Assembly (NCBI GenBank): GCA_963921795.1
Contig: OY997659.1
Span: 50,619,712-50,683,711, forward strand
DNA: 64,000 nt
From: Nannobrachium achirus
Lineage: Eukaryota; Chordata; Actinopteri; Myctophiformes; Myctophidae
Reading direction: 5' to 3'
Shown here: in pieces, positions 10,691-20,746 of the stretch
Layout: each line of letters begins with the position of its first letter
How positions within the stretch are numbered: position 1 is the first letter of the stretch
Translations under genes and position numbers: made by a program
Notes under the pieces: generated by a model
The model's database searches: none
What the model was told of the DNA's origin: nothing
What the model saw: only the letters and a program-made list of their open reading frames with translations

Positions 10691-11090
10691 TGTAAGGGGC
10701 AGACACTGGCACACAATCGAGACCAAAAACCTGAAGTTTTAAGTGATCACACCACACTTTATGTGGAATTGTTATTGTGAAAAATATGCCTGTGAGCTAG
10801 TATTAAAAAAGAAGAAGAAAAAAGTTAACACAGTTTGACTTTAATGCCAATGCTGTTCGTGCTGCTCCTTCCATCACAGGTGTTACCAACACTACTAATT
10901 AACGGTCGTGTTCCATTCGGGGTCAAACCGAGTCAGGGTGCTGCTGTTGACTTGGCTCACTGGAAAGGCTCTGCTTCACAGATCCTTAATTAGTATTATG
11001 GTGCAGTGGCGTCAGTTCAGCAAAAGCTAGGGTATGGCAAAGATGGCAGTCCTCATGGAAAAGAGGCATTACATTTTGTATAACACGGTT
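10691..11090. other. No recognised feature
   Basis: No gene, RNA or repeat that I can support. Confidence 0.3.
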
Positions 11091-11091
11091 C

Positions 11092-11177
11092 TATTGTGAA
11101 AATAGCAGATCTACATGCTCACAACGCCTTGCAGCGCGAGGCGTTGTGAGCATGTAGATCGGCTATTTTCACAATGT
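11092..11177. repeat. Solitary hairpin of the AATAGCAGAT family
   Basis: A hairpin with arms of about 40 bp, AATAGCAGATCTACATGCTC on the left and its near-perfect inverse on the right. The stem continues into the flanks as ATTGTG and CACAAT. No larger element is visible around it. Confidence 0.8.
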
Positions 11178-11845
11178 CTGGAAAAAAAAACGAGTTTTTA
11201 CAGTTTTTTTACACAGGTTTCTATGGTTTCTTGGGTTGGATGTGGCAGCCTGGAACGGTTGTTCAAGTGCAGCTAAACTTAGCATGTTAGTAAACGTGCC
11301 ACAATTAACAATAATGCATTGCACCTGTGCAGCTGACCTGCGGAACCTGGGAATATACCTTTCTGTCAAGCTGGGGAGAATACAAGTGTGGAGAATATAA
11401 TACCTTGTTAAAGTTACCATTTTGTTAAATTTAGCATTTGTAGTTATTTTACTGTAATTTAACAACATAATAACCAGCGCAGATAGACAAAGAGACATTC
11501 ATGGATTTATATTATATTATTATTTCCCCCCCTGGCAGGGACGGCGGGAGGGGGGGGCGGGGGAGGGCTCTAGCCCCCTCTAGTGGAGGCTTAGCCCCTG
11601 CTCAGCCCCCCCTCCCCACAGACCCAATTGTAATGAAAAATATTTACAGAATAAATAAATAAAAGATAATAAATATGTGAAAGAAAATGGACTTGCTTCT
11701 ATGTAAAATCATACAATAAAATGTATTTTCTATAAAGATAATTCTTTGCTATGAGTCTGCATGTCACATGATCTTGCGTGCTGCTAGGGGTAGTCTTGGA
11801 TTGGTTCCTGAAAATGTAACACTATTTAGTCTACTTCCTGGTGGC
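11178..11845. other. No recognised gene
   Basis: Ordinary sequence with a G/C-run stretch (about 11525-11620, CCCCCC and GGGGGG). Antisense short frames show no domain. Confidence 0.3.
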
Positions 11846-11855
11846 TGTCAAGATA

Positions 11856-12197
11856 GGGATGGTGTTTTTTACTGGTGTTTCAGTCCGAGTGTGGGGAAAG
11901 GGTGCGTTCGGAAATGCGCACCGGACTGCGCGGGCGTTTATCGTGGGCTTGCCCAGGCCTTACGGCCTGGGCATAAATATAACGATTGCATTCACCACGG
12001 CTTCGTAACTCGCGCGGCGCTCCGCCGGCCGCGCGGCCCTGGCCCGCTCTTCGCGGCCACTCGCGCCTGCGGCGCTCGGGGGCGAAGAGCAGGACCAAGG
12101 TCCGCTGGCCTTCGCGCCGCTTGCAATGTCGTGGACAATAAAACGAGCGCACCCTTTCATACACTCTGACTGAATCACCAGTAAAAAACACTCTCTC
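11856..12197. mobile_element. Mutator-like MITE with GC-rich core
   Basis: Inverted repeats of about 48 bases (GTGTTTTTTACTGGTG at 11862 against CACCAGTAAAAAACAC ending about 12191) enclose a GC-rich core with further small palindromes (GCCCAGGCCTTACGGCCTGG; GGCCGCGCGGCC). GTCAAGATA stands on both sides (11847-11855 and 12198-12206), a 9-bp duplication as used by Mutator-like elements. The outermost six bases of the two ends match poorly, so the exact limits may shift. The 133- and 103-codon frames across the core are by-products of its GC content. Confidence 0.65.
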
Positions 12198-12206
12198 GTC
12201 AAGATA

Positions 12207-12921
12207 ACTATAAACAGTCAGTCAGTGTGTGATGCGGCTAGCAGCAGGGCTAGTCATAGTATGAGACCCCATAACTCTATGTATGGACAGACAAAACGGC
12301 GGAGATTTTTGCAGCAGACAACCACAATATCACCGCTCACGGCGTCACGCGCATCAAATACCGAAGTGTTGAAACGGCACATCTGCAGACAGTGCGAGCC
12401 CCAGACACACACACGCTCCCAAGAATAGGAACGCTCCAAATTGTACACGAGCACATAGTAGCCTACGACGTCCTTTATTATACAGTGCTCTGCCTCCCCA
12501 GACCCGCACCAACATGCTAACAGTGACCACCAAATGCTTGCAACAACAGCCAGAGAACCCACATACAGTGGTTAGCAGTTAAGAGTGTCACCAGTTGGCT
12601 GCCTCAGTGGCAAACAGGTTTGGGCCCTGTTATGGCCCAAATCCGGCTGAAATCGGCTTGTGACTATGGCTTGTGTGCCACACATCTTCAACGAGCCATC
12701 AGTGTCTCTAGTACACTCTACATCATAACAGCTGGGTTTCTCATAGTGAACTAGGGTGCCCAATAACACCAGTCCAGGGTGCCTCAGAATACTTTGATAA
12801 TATTTAGAATGTATCAATATTACTTCAGTTAAACCAATTCAGACCCTCTAATGCCTCATGCTTGCTTTGTAAAACACCCCTGAGTTGCACTGTACTTGAG
12901 TTATATTTATAAACCAATTCT
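12207..12921. other. No recognised gene
   Basis: Short frames on both strands, none with a recognisable domain. No structural RNA seen. Confidence 0.3.
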
Positions 12922-13001
12922 CTTCACCAAAAATAGCCGATCTACAAGCTCTTGTAGCATCTTGTAATGAGCTTTTAAATCTGCTACTTTTGGTGAATAT
13001 C
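12922..13001. repeat. Solitary hairpin of the AATAGC-GAT family
   Basis: AAAATAGCCGATCTACAAGC pairs with GAGCTTTTAAATCTGCTACTTTT, with several mismatches. The stem continues into locus-specific flanks TTCACC / GGTGAA. Confidence 0.7.
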
Positions 13002-13489
13002 CCCTTAGAATAGGGATGCTGAGGTTTAGTGATTGAATGCCAAGTTTATTTTAAATCTGTCCTAATGAAAGATTCAAGGGAGCCTCCGCACACTCAAAAG
13101 TGAGCAAAATCATGTTCTTTATTTTCAGTTATTAAAGTGCAAGCTTTTGGTCATAGACCTTCAGGCATGCAGCACCTCGATGAGCGGTGGTCCTTTCACT
13201 ATTAATCTGTCCTAATGGAAGCAGATATTTTCTCAAGTTGTTGTATGTTTGTTAGGCGTATTATGGACAGTATTTGTTATTATTCCAAATAATAATAAAT
13301 ATGCTGTATTTGCATAAAGCAAGTATGCTATTTGTCTACTCCCATGTTGATATGAGTATTAATATCTGTTTAAGGTAGATTTAGAACAAATACAAAATAT
13401 GCGATTAATTGCGATTAATCGTGCGATTAACTATGGACAATCATGCGATTAATGGGATCACATTTTTTAATCGACTGACAACCCTATTA
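13002..13489. other. Repeat-like sequence, no gene
   Basis: Contains GTGCAAGCTTTTGGTCATAG, a motif of a common interspersed repeat, and GATTAATTGCGATTAATCG, an imperfect palindrome near 13402-13424 typical of another fish repeat. No coding feature. Confidence 0.35.
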
Positions 13490-13493
13490 TTAA

Positions 13494-13990
13494 CTCATTT
13501 TGTGCCCGCGATTTTCGGTCGCAATGATGTCCAGAGTGCCTCACGCAGGCTCCATCCGCTTGCACTCTCTTATTTTGAAGGCCAGAAGTGCCACAGCGTG
13601 ATCACTTCCGGTCTGACGTCATCGGGTCGTGCGCCGGAACCGATCATTGTTTACGTGGTGCCATGCTGGATTGCAATGGAGCGTTTAAACATGTGTTTTA
13701 TAAGCGAGCATCTGCCTCCATCTTCGCTTCTAAAGTGTTGTTTTGAGATAATGGACATTAAAGATGAGATCGGCCGTCCACCTCAATGTTATGGGATGAC
13801 TATTGTGTGCTCGTGGAGCCGTGATGATGACAAATCAGCGCGGATTTTCGTCTCCGGACATCCGGCCATTCTACTCGGTAATGTACTCAACGTTACAGTA
13901 ATTTATTACTTATTGCGCGACATCACGCATTCGGCACTGTAAGTACTCGAGTACTTATTGCGTGACATCACGCAAATGGCACTAGATGAG
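13494..13990 (+). mobile_element. TTAA-type MITE, family CTCATTTTGTGCC
   Basis: A 497-bp element bounded by TTAA (13490-13493, 13991-13994) with ends CTCATTTTGTGCC and GGCACTAGATGAG, inverted repeats with two mismatches. It contains CACTTCCGGTCTGACGTCAT (a GGAA box beside a full CRE), so it carries promoter-like sequence. The 177-codon frame at 13409-13942 crosses the element edge and has no domain, so it is not called. Confidence 0.7.
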
Positions 13991-13994
13991 TTAA

Positions 13995-14635
13995 CAATAA
14001 ACAATTTGTAACGTGTATTTTCTTTATGTGGCCCCTTAAATTAGGATCATTGAATCTCGTTTGTTGTATTAGTGTTATTCATTATTATTTGTTGCCAAAA
14101 TTCATTCGCCCCTGCTCTAAAAAAGTCGGCTCCCCCATAGCCCCCCCAGTCATAATTTTCTGGAGCCGTCACTGCCCCCTGGACCCAGGGTATGGCAGCT
14201 GCATACCCCTGCCATACCCAATTGACACCCTTGTTATGGTGGAAGAAGTACTCTGATATTATTATTATTGTTATTTTAAGGGTAGCCAATTATTTTTAAC
14301 ATGTTTTCTTTCTCACAATTTAGTTGTTATGACAATTAGTTCCTCACAAGGCGTGCTGTCGCATCCTACTGTCATAGTGAGGAGCCCCCACCGGGAGGAA
14401 GCTGTGCCTCCATCCTACAGTTGACAGGTGCAACGTGGGTGAACGTAACCCCCAGAATAGGGATGCTGTGGTTCAAGTGGTTTAATGTCAAATTATATAT
14501 TATATTTTCAGTTATATTTTAAGTTTTCCTCCGTGACGTACTGATTCTTCGGGGTAAAGATTAGCATATTTACGCAGCGTAACATGACATAAGATTCTAA
14601 ACATTAACAGCGTAATTCAGGAATGCCATGGATTT
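13995..14635. other. No recognised gene
   Basis: Old repeat-like sequence; the motif AGAATAGGGATGCTG recurs here (about 14453) and at about 13007, so the two may be parts of one interrupted repeat. Confidence 0.3.
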
Positions 14636-15517
14636 TATTGCGACCGTAGGTCGCATTTACTACCAAAACCTCCACCGGCTGTCTGTGAGTGAGTGAGTGA
14701 GTCAGTCAGTCAGTCCGTCACACTTTTGCCCTGCTCATATCTCCACAACCGTTGCCCCCATCCATGCCAAATTTTGCACACACACTCCTTGACTGCCAAA
14801 CTACAACCTCCAAGGACCCCCGGAGCCCCAGGGACCCCCAGGTCCCTGGGGGATCCCCAGATGTAAAAAATTACCAAATGTGCTCACACGTCACACGTCA
14901 CACTTTTTCCCTGCTTATATCTCCGCACCCGTTGACCCCATCCATGCCAGATTTTACACACACACTCCTTGCCTGCCAAACTACAATCTCCAAGGACCCC
15001 CGGAGCCCCAGGGACCCCCAGGTCCCTGGGGGACCCCCAGATGTAAAAAATGACCAAATGTGCAAAAATGACCAAATGACCACCCCAACGGGGCTGCTCA
15101 CGGGGAATTCCCGGGGACCACCGACTCCTGGTGCTCCAGAACGGATGCAAAAGTGGTGGCGCCCCCAGTGGAGGACCCCCTGCCACTGCAGCGCACATAA
15201 AATGCCGTAACTCGGGCTAGGAGCGTCCGGGAGAGCCGGGGCCGGTACCTATTCGTCCGCCAAGGCAACGCGGAGACCCCACCCCTCATTTCTCACATGG
15301 CCCTATTCTAGCGCCACCTTCAGGCCGATTTTTAAAACACATTTTTGGACACTGCTCCTACAGTTTTTGCCCTAAAATCACGAATATCACTACACAGCAT
15401 GTCTACACTCATGTCATCAACATGGATCAGGAAGATTTTGGAAAAACACATTTTTGCCCTATTTGTGGAGATAAGCCACCTACGGTCGCTTATCTCCCGA
15501 TTAGGGAGTCTTACTGG
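14636..15517 (+). mobile_element. Helitron-like element, family B (GCGACC ends), copy 1
   Basis: The 5' end is TATTGCGACCGTAGGTCGCA, a small hairpin. The 3' end has a hairpin CTCCC-GATT-AGGGAG followed by TCTTACTGG and a T in the flank, that is, a hairpin a few bases before a CTRR terminus, as in Helitrons. No target duplication is seen, as expected. The interior has two tandem units of about 175 bases (14710-14890 and 14897-15065) with GGGACCCCCAGGTCCCTGGG in each. Non-autonomous: no Rep/helicase frame. Confidence 0.65.
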
Positions 15518-15587
15518 TTTACAGAGGTTCCCTCAGTCCAACATGTTTGAGAACCACTGGTGTAGGGTGCATACATCTGTATACTTT

Positions 15588-16555
15588 TATTTGCGACCGT
15601 CAGGTCGTAAGTTACAATGAAAAGCTCCACCGGCTGTCTCTCCGTCTGTCCTTCACGTCACGTCACGTCACATCACGTCACGTCACGTCACGTCACGTCA
15701 CGTCACGTCACACTTTTGTCCCTACTCTTATCTCACTTTAATGTTGTGTTAATCTGGTATTCTGAAGGTCGCAGTTTACCATGAGAAATGTCACAGCTTG
15801 TCCGCGTCCGTGTAGACGTGTGTGTACACATTTTTACAGTCTATGGGTTGGTTCCCTTGACACATCACTGTGACATCACAGGTGATATCACAGGTGACAT
15901 CACCTATGTAAAAGTCGACATATGGGTATTCCCCAGAATCCCTTTTATGCCCATAATGAAGATCCCTGCTGTCATCGATATATATCACTGGCCAGATGGC
16001 CAAGACATGGCCCATATCTGTGTGGCTGGTTCAGATAGATAGGGATCTCCATGTATTGTATGTTGTGATGTCATGGGAACAACTCCAACAGAATCCCTTT
16101 TATACCCATATATGGAGATCAAAGATTGATGTCATCAATATTAAGCCCTTATCTAACAGGACTTCATAAGGGAATGCCCTTATATGGAGGAAGACAGCCA
16201 ATATCTGTGCGGCTGGTTCAGACAGGGATCTCCATGTATGGGCATAAAATGTATGTACTATATACTACATGGATCTCCATTTTATGCCCATATATGGAGA
16301 TCAAAGATTGATGTCATCAATATTAAGCCCTTATCTAACAGGACTTCATAAGGGAATGCCCTTATATGGAGGAAGACAGCCCATATCTGTGCGGCTGGTT
16401 CAGACAGGGATCTCCATGTATGGGCATAAAATGTATGTACTATATACAGTACATGGATCTCCATATATGGGTAACTGGTCCGATATACAGCACTGGCCAG
16501 ATGGCCAAGAATTGGCGCGACCTCTCCCTTTAGCCGCCCTGAGGCGTCTAACTAA
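15588..16555 (+). mobile_element. Helitron-like element, family B, copy 2, with CRE-like and CArG-like repeats
   Basis: Starts TATTTGCGACCGTCAGGTCG and ends GGCGTCTAACTAA before a T (a CTAA terminus). Near the start a pentamer CACGT is repeated about 13 times (15651-15712). Further in, two units of about 170 bases (around 16100 and 16290) each contain CCCATATATGGAGATC and its partner ATCTCCATGTATGGGCATAA. No protein is encoded. Confidence 0.6.
15651..15712. repeat. (CACGT)n pentamer array
   Basis: About 13 units with one variant (CACAT). Each junction reads ACGTCACGTCA, so each unit supplies a CRE half-site (TGACG on the other strand). Lies inside the Helitron-like element at 15588-16555. 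Confidence 0.9.
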
Positions 16556-16749
16556 TTTTAAGTACTTTATGTGCTGCAGGGTAGCTTAACGTATAATTAT
16601 ATAATCATATTATACATAATCGTTTGTCATTTGAACTATGTTTTCTAATAATTCTTCATTAAAATTGCCTAGAGGGTGGGTCGACCGCAGACATCACTAA
16701 ACTTAGCATCCATGACTTTTGAGGCACAAACACTGTTCATAGTCAGAGC

Positions 16750-17366
16750 TTTTCAGGCAAAGATCGTGCACTTTACGAAAGAAGCATGAAATTTGGCACA
16801 AAGTTAGAACATGCCATATGGAACATTTTTGGCTATAGGGGCATCGCAGATTTGTCTTGGGAAACTTGTGGGAGCCAATCAAAGTTGGGCTCTCATAGAC
16901 TTTACTATACAGTAAAATAATACAAAAAATAAATATGCTTTAAGTAGCATGTGAGGGGTCAAACTAGGTGTTCTTTGGGATTCTGAATCCAATGCAAGCA
17001 TTTGTTTTGCACGAAAAACATTCCTTTCCGAGAAACGGCCCCCAAAAAAACTGTGAAAAGTGATGACTCATCACTAAACCATGGCTTTATGGGTGCCATT
17101 TTTACCCCAAGGAATTATTTTCTTGCTAAACAAATGCTTGCATTGGATTCAGAATCCCGAAAAACACCTACCGGTAGTTTGACCCCTCACATGCTACTTA
17201 AAGCATATGTATTTTTTTTGTATTATGAGAGCCCAACTTTGAATGGCTCCCACAAGTTTCCCAAGACAAATCTGCGATGGCCCTATAGCCAAAAATGTTC
17301 CATATGGCATGTTCTAACTGTGTGCCAAATGTCATGCTTCTTTCATAAAGTGCACGATTCCATCTA
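16750..17366. repeat. Large foldback (inverted-repeat) element
   Basis: Bases about 16755-17010 and 17125-17365 are inverted copies of roughly 240-250 bases with scattered differences (for example TGCACTTTACGAAAGAAGCA against TGCTTCTTTCATAAAGTGCA), around a loop of about 110 bases. No target duplication or gene recognised. Confidence 0.75.
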
Positions 17367-17410
17367 AATACTGCCCGAAACGCCTGGACTATCAGGGGTC
17401 TGCAGGGGAC

Positions 17411-17768
17411 CATGGCCCATGGACAGCAGCTACAGTTACTTCAGGACCATGGACAGCAGCTACAGTTACTTCAGGGCCATGTACAGCAGCTACAGTTACT
17501 TCAGGACCATGGACAGCAGCTACAGTTACTTCAGGACCATGGACAGCAGGTACAGTTACTTCGGGACCATGGACAGCAGCGATACAGCTACTTCAGGACC
17601 ATGGACAGCAGCTACAGTTACTTCAGGACCATGGACAGCAGCTATACAGCTACTTCAGGACCATGGACAGCAGCTACAGTTACTTCAGGACCATGTACCG
17701 CAGCTACAGCTACTTCAGGACCATGGACAGCAGCTACAGTTACTTCAGAACCATGGACAGCAGCCGCA
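17411..17768. repeat. 30-bp minisatellite, about 12 units
   Basis: Unit CCATGGACAGCAGCTACAGT plus TACTTCAGGA, with variants that add three bases (GATACAGCTA) or swap GACAGC for TACAGC or TACCGC. Two frames stay open through it and translate to HGQQLQLLQD and MDSSYSYFRT repeats. I treat these as a by-product of the period and do not call a gene. Confidence 0.9.
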
Positions 17769-17893
17769 TACATCTCTATTCTCTATGCCATACATGGGCA
17801 ACTGGCGGCCCTCACCTTCACTTAATGCGGCCCACAGTTTAATAACAGAATACTGATATGCTTTAATTCCGTCAGTCTATATTAGTAGCTTAA

Positions 17894-18506
17894 CCCTTAA
17901 GTGCTGTTCGGGTCATTTTGACCCGTTTTACATTTTTATTTGGAAAAAAAAGGTAGAAGTTAAAAATGTTTCCACCTGAAACTCACTGGCCTTAAAGATT
18001 CTTCTGAGATGAACATGTAAAAAAAATATTTTTGCACTACACCCATGCTACACCCCCCTCATATTTTTTGAACCTTAAGTGCTGTTCGGGTCATTTTGAC
18101 CCGGAAGCACAGAAATACACAGTATTATGCCAAAACACAGACACACAGTCACCCCCACTTCTAACACCCCCCTTCCGAAGCCCCATTCCGAACCCTCCCC
18201 CCCTTCCTATAAGCATGAGCAATATTGCCCAGTATTAAATGAAGTAGTTTTTTTTACATGGATTTCAGCTAAATCAGTAAAAACGCCTAGCTCTTTCAGT
18301 GTTTAATGTGATAGAGCAAAGCAGAAATGCAAACATTTACCAAATATATCATATGAATTGTTAGGTATTGAGTCAAAGTCAATGTATCATGATGATTTTT
18401 TAAGTTAAAATTTATATTAGTGTTGTTTTTTTTAAACCAAATATCCACCGGGTCAAAATGACCCAAACAGAACGAAGGTGTAGTGAATCTGAACAGAACT
18501 TAAGGG
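17894..18506. mobile_element. TTAA-type MITE, family CCCTTAAGTGCTGTTCGGGT
   Basis: A 613-bp element bounded by TTAA (17890-17893 and 18507-18510). The left end is CCCTTAAGTGCTGTTCGGGT and the right end is ACAGAACTTAAGGG. The subterminal palindrome GGGTCATTTTGACCC is repeated near 18086 and its inverse near 18450. This is a recognisable fish MITE type; CCC ends and TTAA point to piggyBac ancestry. Confidence 0.8.
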
Positions 18507-18510
18507 TTAA

Positions 18511-18692
18511 TGACTAGTATAGTAGTATAACTTTTTTTTTATTTTTTATGTCCGATGTAGGTATTTGTATTTAGGTTCATAGAGTCAATATGAATATACT
18601 GTATAACGAAATGTGTTTGAAATTAAATCAAAATGTTACATTTCAGGATTCCAATTAAAAAATAACAACAAATAATTCAGGATTCCAATTCA
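18511..18692. other. No recognised feature
   Basis: AT-rich sequence without a supported feature. Confidence 0.3.
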
Positions 18693-18766
18693 AAAGAAGC
18701 AAAAATAGCCGATCTACTGCGATGCGTTTTGAGCTTGTAGATCTGCTATTTTTGCTTCTTTAGTAT
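18693..18766. repeat. Solitary hairpin of the AATAGC-GAT family
   Basis: AAAAATAGCCGATCTACTGC pairs with GAGCTTGTAGATCTGCTATTTTT. The stem is extended by locus-specific flanks AAAGAAGC / GCTTCTTT. Confidence 0.8.
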
Positions 18767-18839
18767 GAGATACTAGAATGACAAAGTAGGAAGTAACAAT
18801 ATGCAATGTGGCCTTCTGGATTGAAGGAGGAAATATAGT

Positions 18840-20409
18840 GGCCCTCGCCATCATCAAAGTTGCACACATACATATGCACACATACATATGAGGATAATTA
18901 TTTATGTCTGTCTTCCTCTGTCCCTTTTATACCCATATATGGAGATCTCTATCTGTCAGTCCTTGTCCCTTTTATGCCCATATATGGAGATCCCTTAAGT
19001 CATCAGTATTGCTCTGATGTCATGCTTGTCACCATGACATTGTCTAACCTCAATGTGTCAAGGACTTACATCATTCATGTGTCAATGTGTCGCCATGGCA
19101 TGAAAAAACAAATCAGTCAGCTCCATATATGGGCACACAAGGGGGTATGTCCATATATGGGCATATAATGATGACATCAGGGATCTCTATATATGGGCAT
19201 AAAAGAGACCAGGACTGACAGATACAGATATCTCCACATAAGGGCATTAAAGTGACCAGAACTGACAGGTAAAAGTCCATATATGCCTTTTATGCCCATA
19301 TATGGAGTTCCCTGATGTCATACATATACATCACAGGCCAGATGGCCAAGACATCAACAATGCCATGGTTACGTATTGAATGTCATCAGTATGACGTGTT
19401 TTGATGTTCATATATGGGCATAAATGGACACAGGCAAACATATGGTCAAAACGGCTCTCATGACAACATGTATAATGGGGTTTGCATTAAAGGGTAGGGC
19501 ATTCACAGAGATCTCCATATATGGGCATAAAATGGATGCCCGTATGCGGAGCTGATGTCTGACATCAGAGTTTTCCGGAACCGGTACTGTGTCTGCAGAG
19601 ATCTCCATATATGGGCATAAGTGGACAAAGGCAAACAGATGGTCAAAACGGGTCCTATGACAGGAGGTATAATGGGAGTTTGGCATTCATTCCCTATTTC
19701 AAATTCGGCACGCGTGTTCCCCGCCGCAGCAGGTAGTGTAGTGCCCGGCCTCGACCCGACCCGATACGTGATTTTCTGGAACCGGCATGATGTCTGTCAT
19801 AAAATGGATGCAGACAGACATATACAGATATCTCCATATATGGGCATAAATGGACACAGGCAAACAGATGGTCAAAGATCTCCATATATGGGCATAAAAT
19901 GGACGCAGACAGACAGATACAGATATTTCCATATATGGGCATAAATGGACACAGGCAAACAGATGGTCAAAACGGGTCCTATGACAACAGGTATCAGGGC
20001 AAACAGGGCAGGGTTTGCCCTGCCCTTAGCAAACAGGGTTTGCATTAAAGGGGGAACCGGCACTGTGTCTGCAACACAGTCGGAGGCACAGACTGTGACA
20101 GACAGATACAGAGATCTCCATAATGGGCATAAAGGGACACAGACAAACAGACACAGAGATCTCCATATATGGGCATAAAATGGACGTAGACAGACAGATA
20201 TCTCCATGTATGGGCATAAATGGACACACGCAAACAGATGGTCAAAACAGATCCTATGACAACAGGATTAATGGGGTTTGAATTATTTACATTGTTCCCT
20301 AGTTGGCCAGGTTGCCGACTAAACGATTAAATAAACTAGAAGCTTTCTAAACTAGAAACTAAACTAGAAACTAGAAGCTCGGCCGTCCTTTGGGCGGCCG
20401 AGCTTCTAG
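18840..20409 (+). mobile_element. Helitron remnant, family A, with CCATATATGG repeats
   Basis: The right end is a hairpin CGGCCGTCCTTTGGGCGGCCG, then AGCTTCTAG with a T in the flank: a canonical Helitron 3' end (hairpin about 7 bases before CTAG). It is the same end as that of the better preserved copy at 57574-59875. The interior shares TTCGGCACGCGTGTTCCCCG and repeated blocks of CTCCATATATGGGCATAAA joined to GACAGATACAGA or CAAACAGATGGTCAAAACGG. The 5' end is not clear. Frames in this stretch are repeat by-products. Confidence 0.6.
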
Positions 20410-20744
20410 TTTATTTAATTGTATCTTCTATTTATGTCATTGTGTTTTTTTTATTTATTTCATTGCGTTTTTTATATAATTCATTGCAGTATTCTTTTTT
20501 TTTTTTTTTTTGGCAAATAAACTTGGATGATATGGCTAAAAGTGGCATCATGAAATAAAAGAACGTTGAAATGAAAAGTCACAATCACAAAGAAATACAC
20601 GCAATTAAATATAAAACATAATACGACAAAAAAAAACATTTATTCATTTAATTGTATTTTTTATTTATATTGTGTTATTTATTTATTTAATTGTATTTTT
20701 TATTTATATAATTTTGTTATTTATTTATTTAATTGTTGTATTTA
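20410..20744. other. AT-rich low-complexity sequence with T run
   Basis: Degenerate repeats of TTTATTTAATTGTA occupy 20412-20490 and 20640-20745. Between them is a T run (about 20494-20511, an A run on the vigilin strand) followed by about 130 bases of less simple sequence. The stretch may include the 3' end and poly(A) of the vigilin copy on the minus strand, but the tail cannot be assigned with certainty. Confidence 0.5.
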
Positions 20745-20746
20745 TT
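20741..20746 (-). promoter_or_regulatory. Polyadenylation signal overlapping the vigilin stop codon
   Basis: On the minus strand the end of the frame reads TTATAATAAATACA: the stop TAA (20747-20745) overlaps a canonical AATAAA (20746-20741). In an AT-rich context chance is possible. It would give a very short 3' UTR. Confidence 0.4.

Noticed and set aside
10222-10716. 164-codon minus frame
   Set aside because: Antisense to a tRNA-derived SINE.
11768-12202. Overlapping GC-rich frames
   Set aside because: They lie in the GC-rich core of the Mutator-like element; no domain.
13409-13942. 177-codon frame with CRE and a possible splice donor after it
   Set aside because: Crosses the boundary of a TTAA element, starts outside it, and has no domain.
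14752-15210. 152-codon proline-rich frame and antisense partners
   Set aside because: Tandem units inside a Helitron-like element; no domain and repeated text.
17412-17856. 137- and 145-codon frames
   Set aside because: Minisatellite by-products as above.
20494-20511. T run as the definite poly(A) tail of the vigilin copy
   Set aside because: About 230 bases of AT-rich, partly repeated sequence separate it from the stop and no target-site duplication was found, so it is only a possibility.
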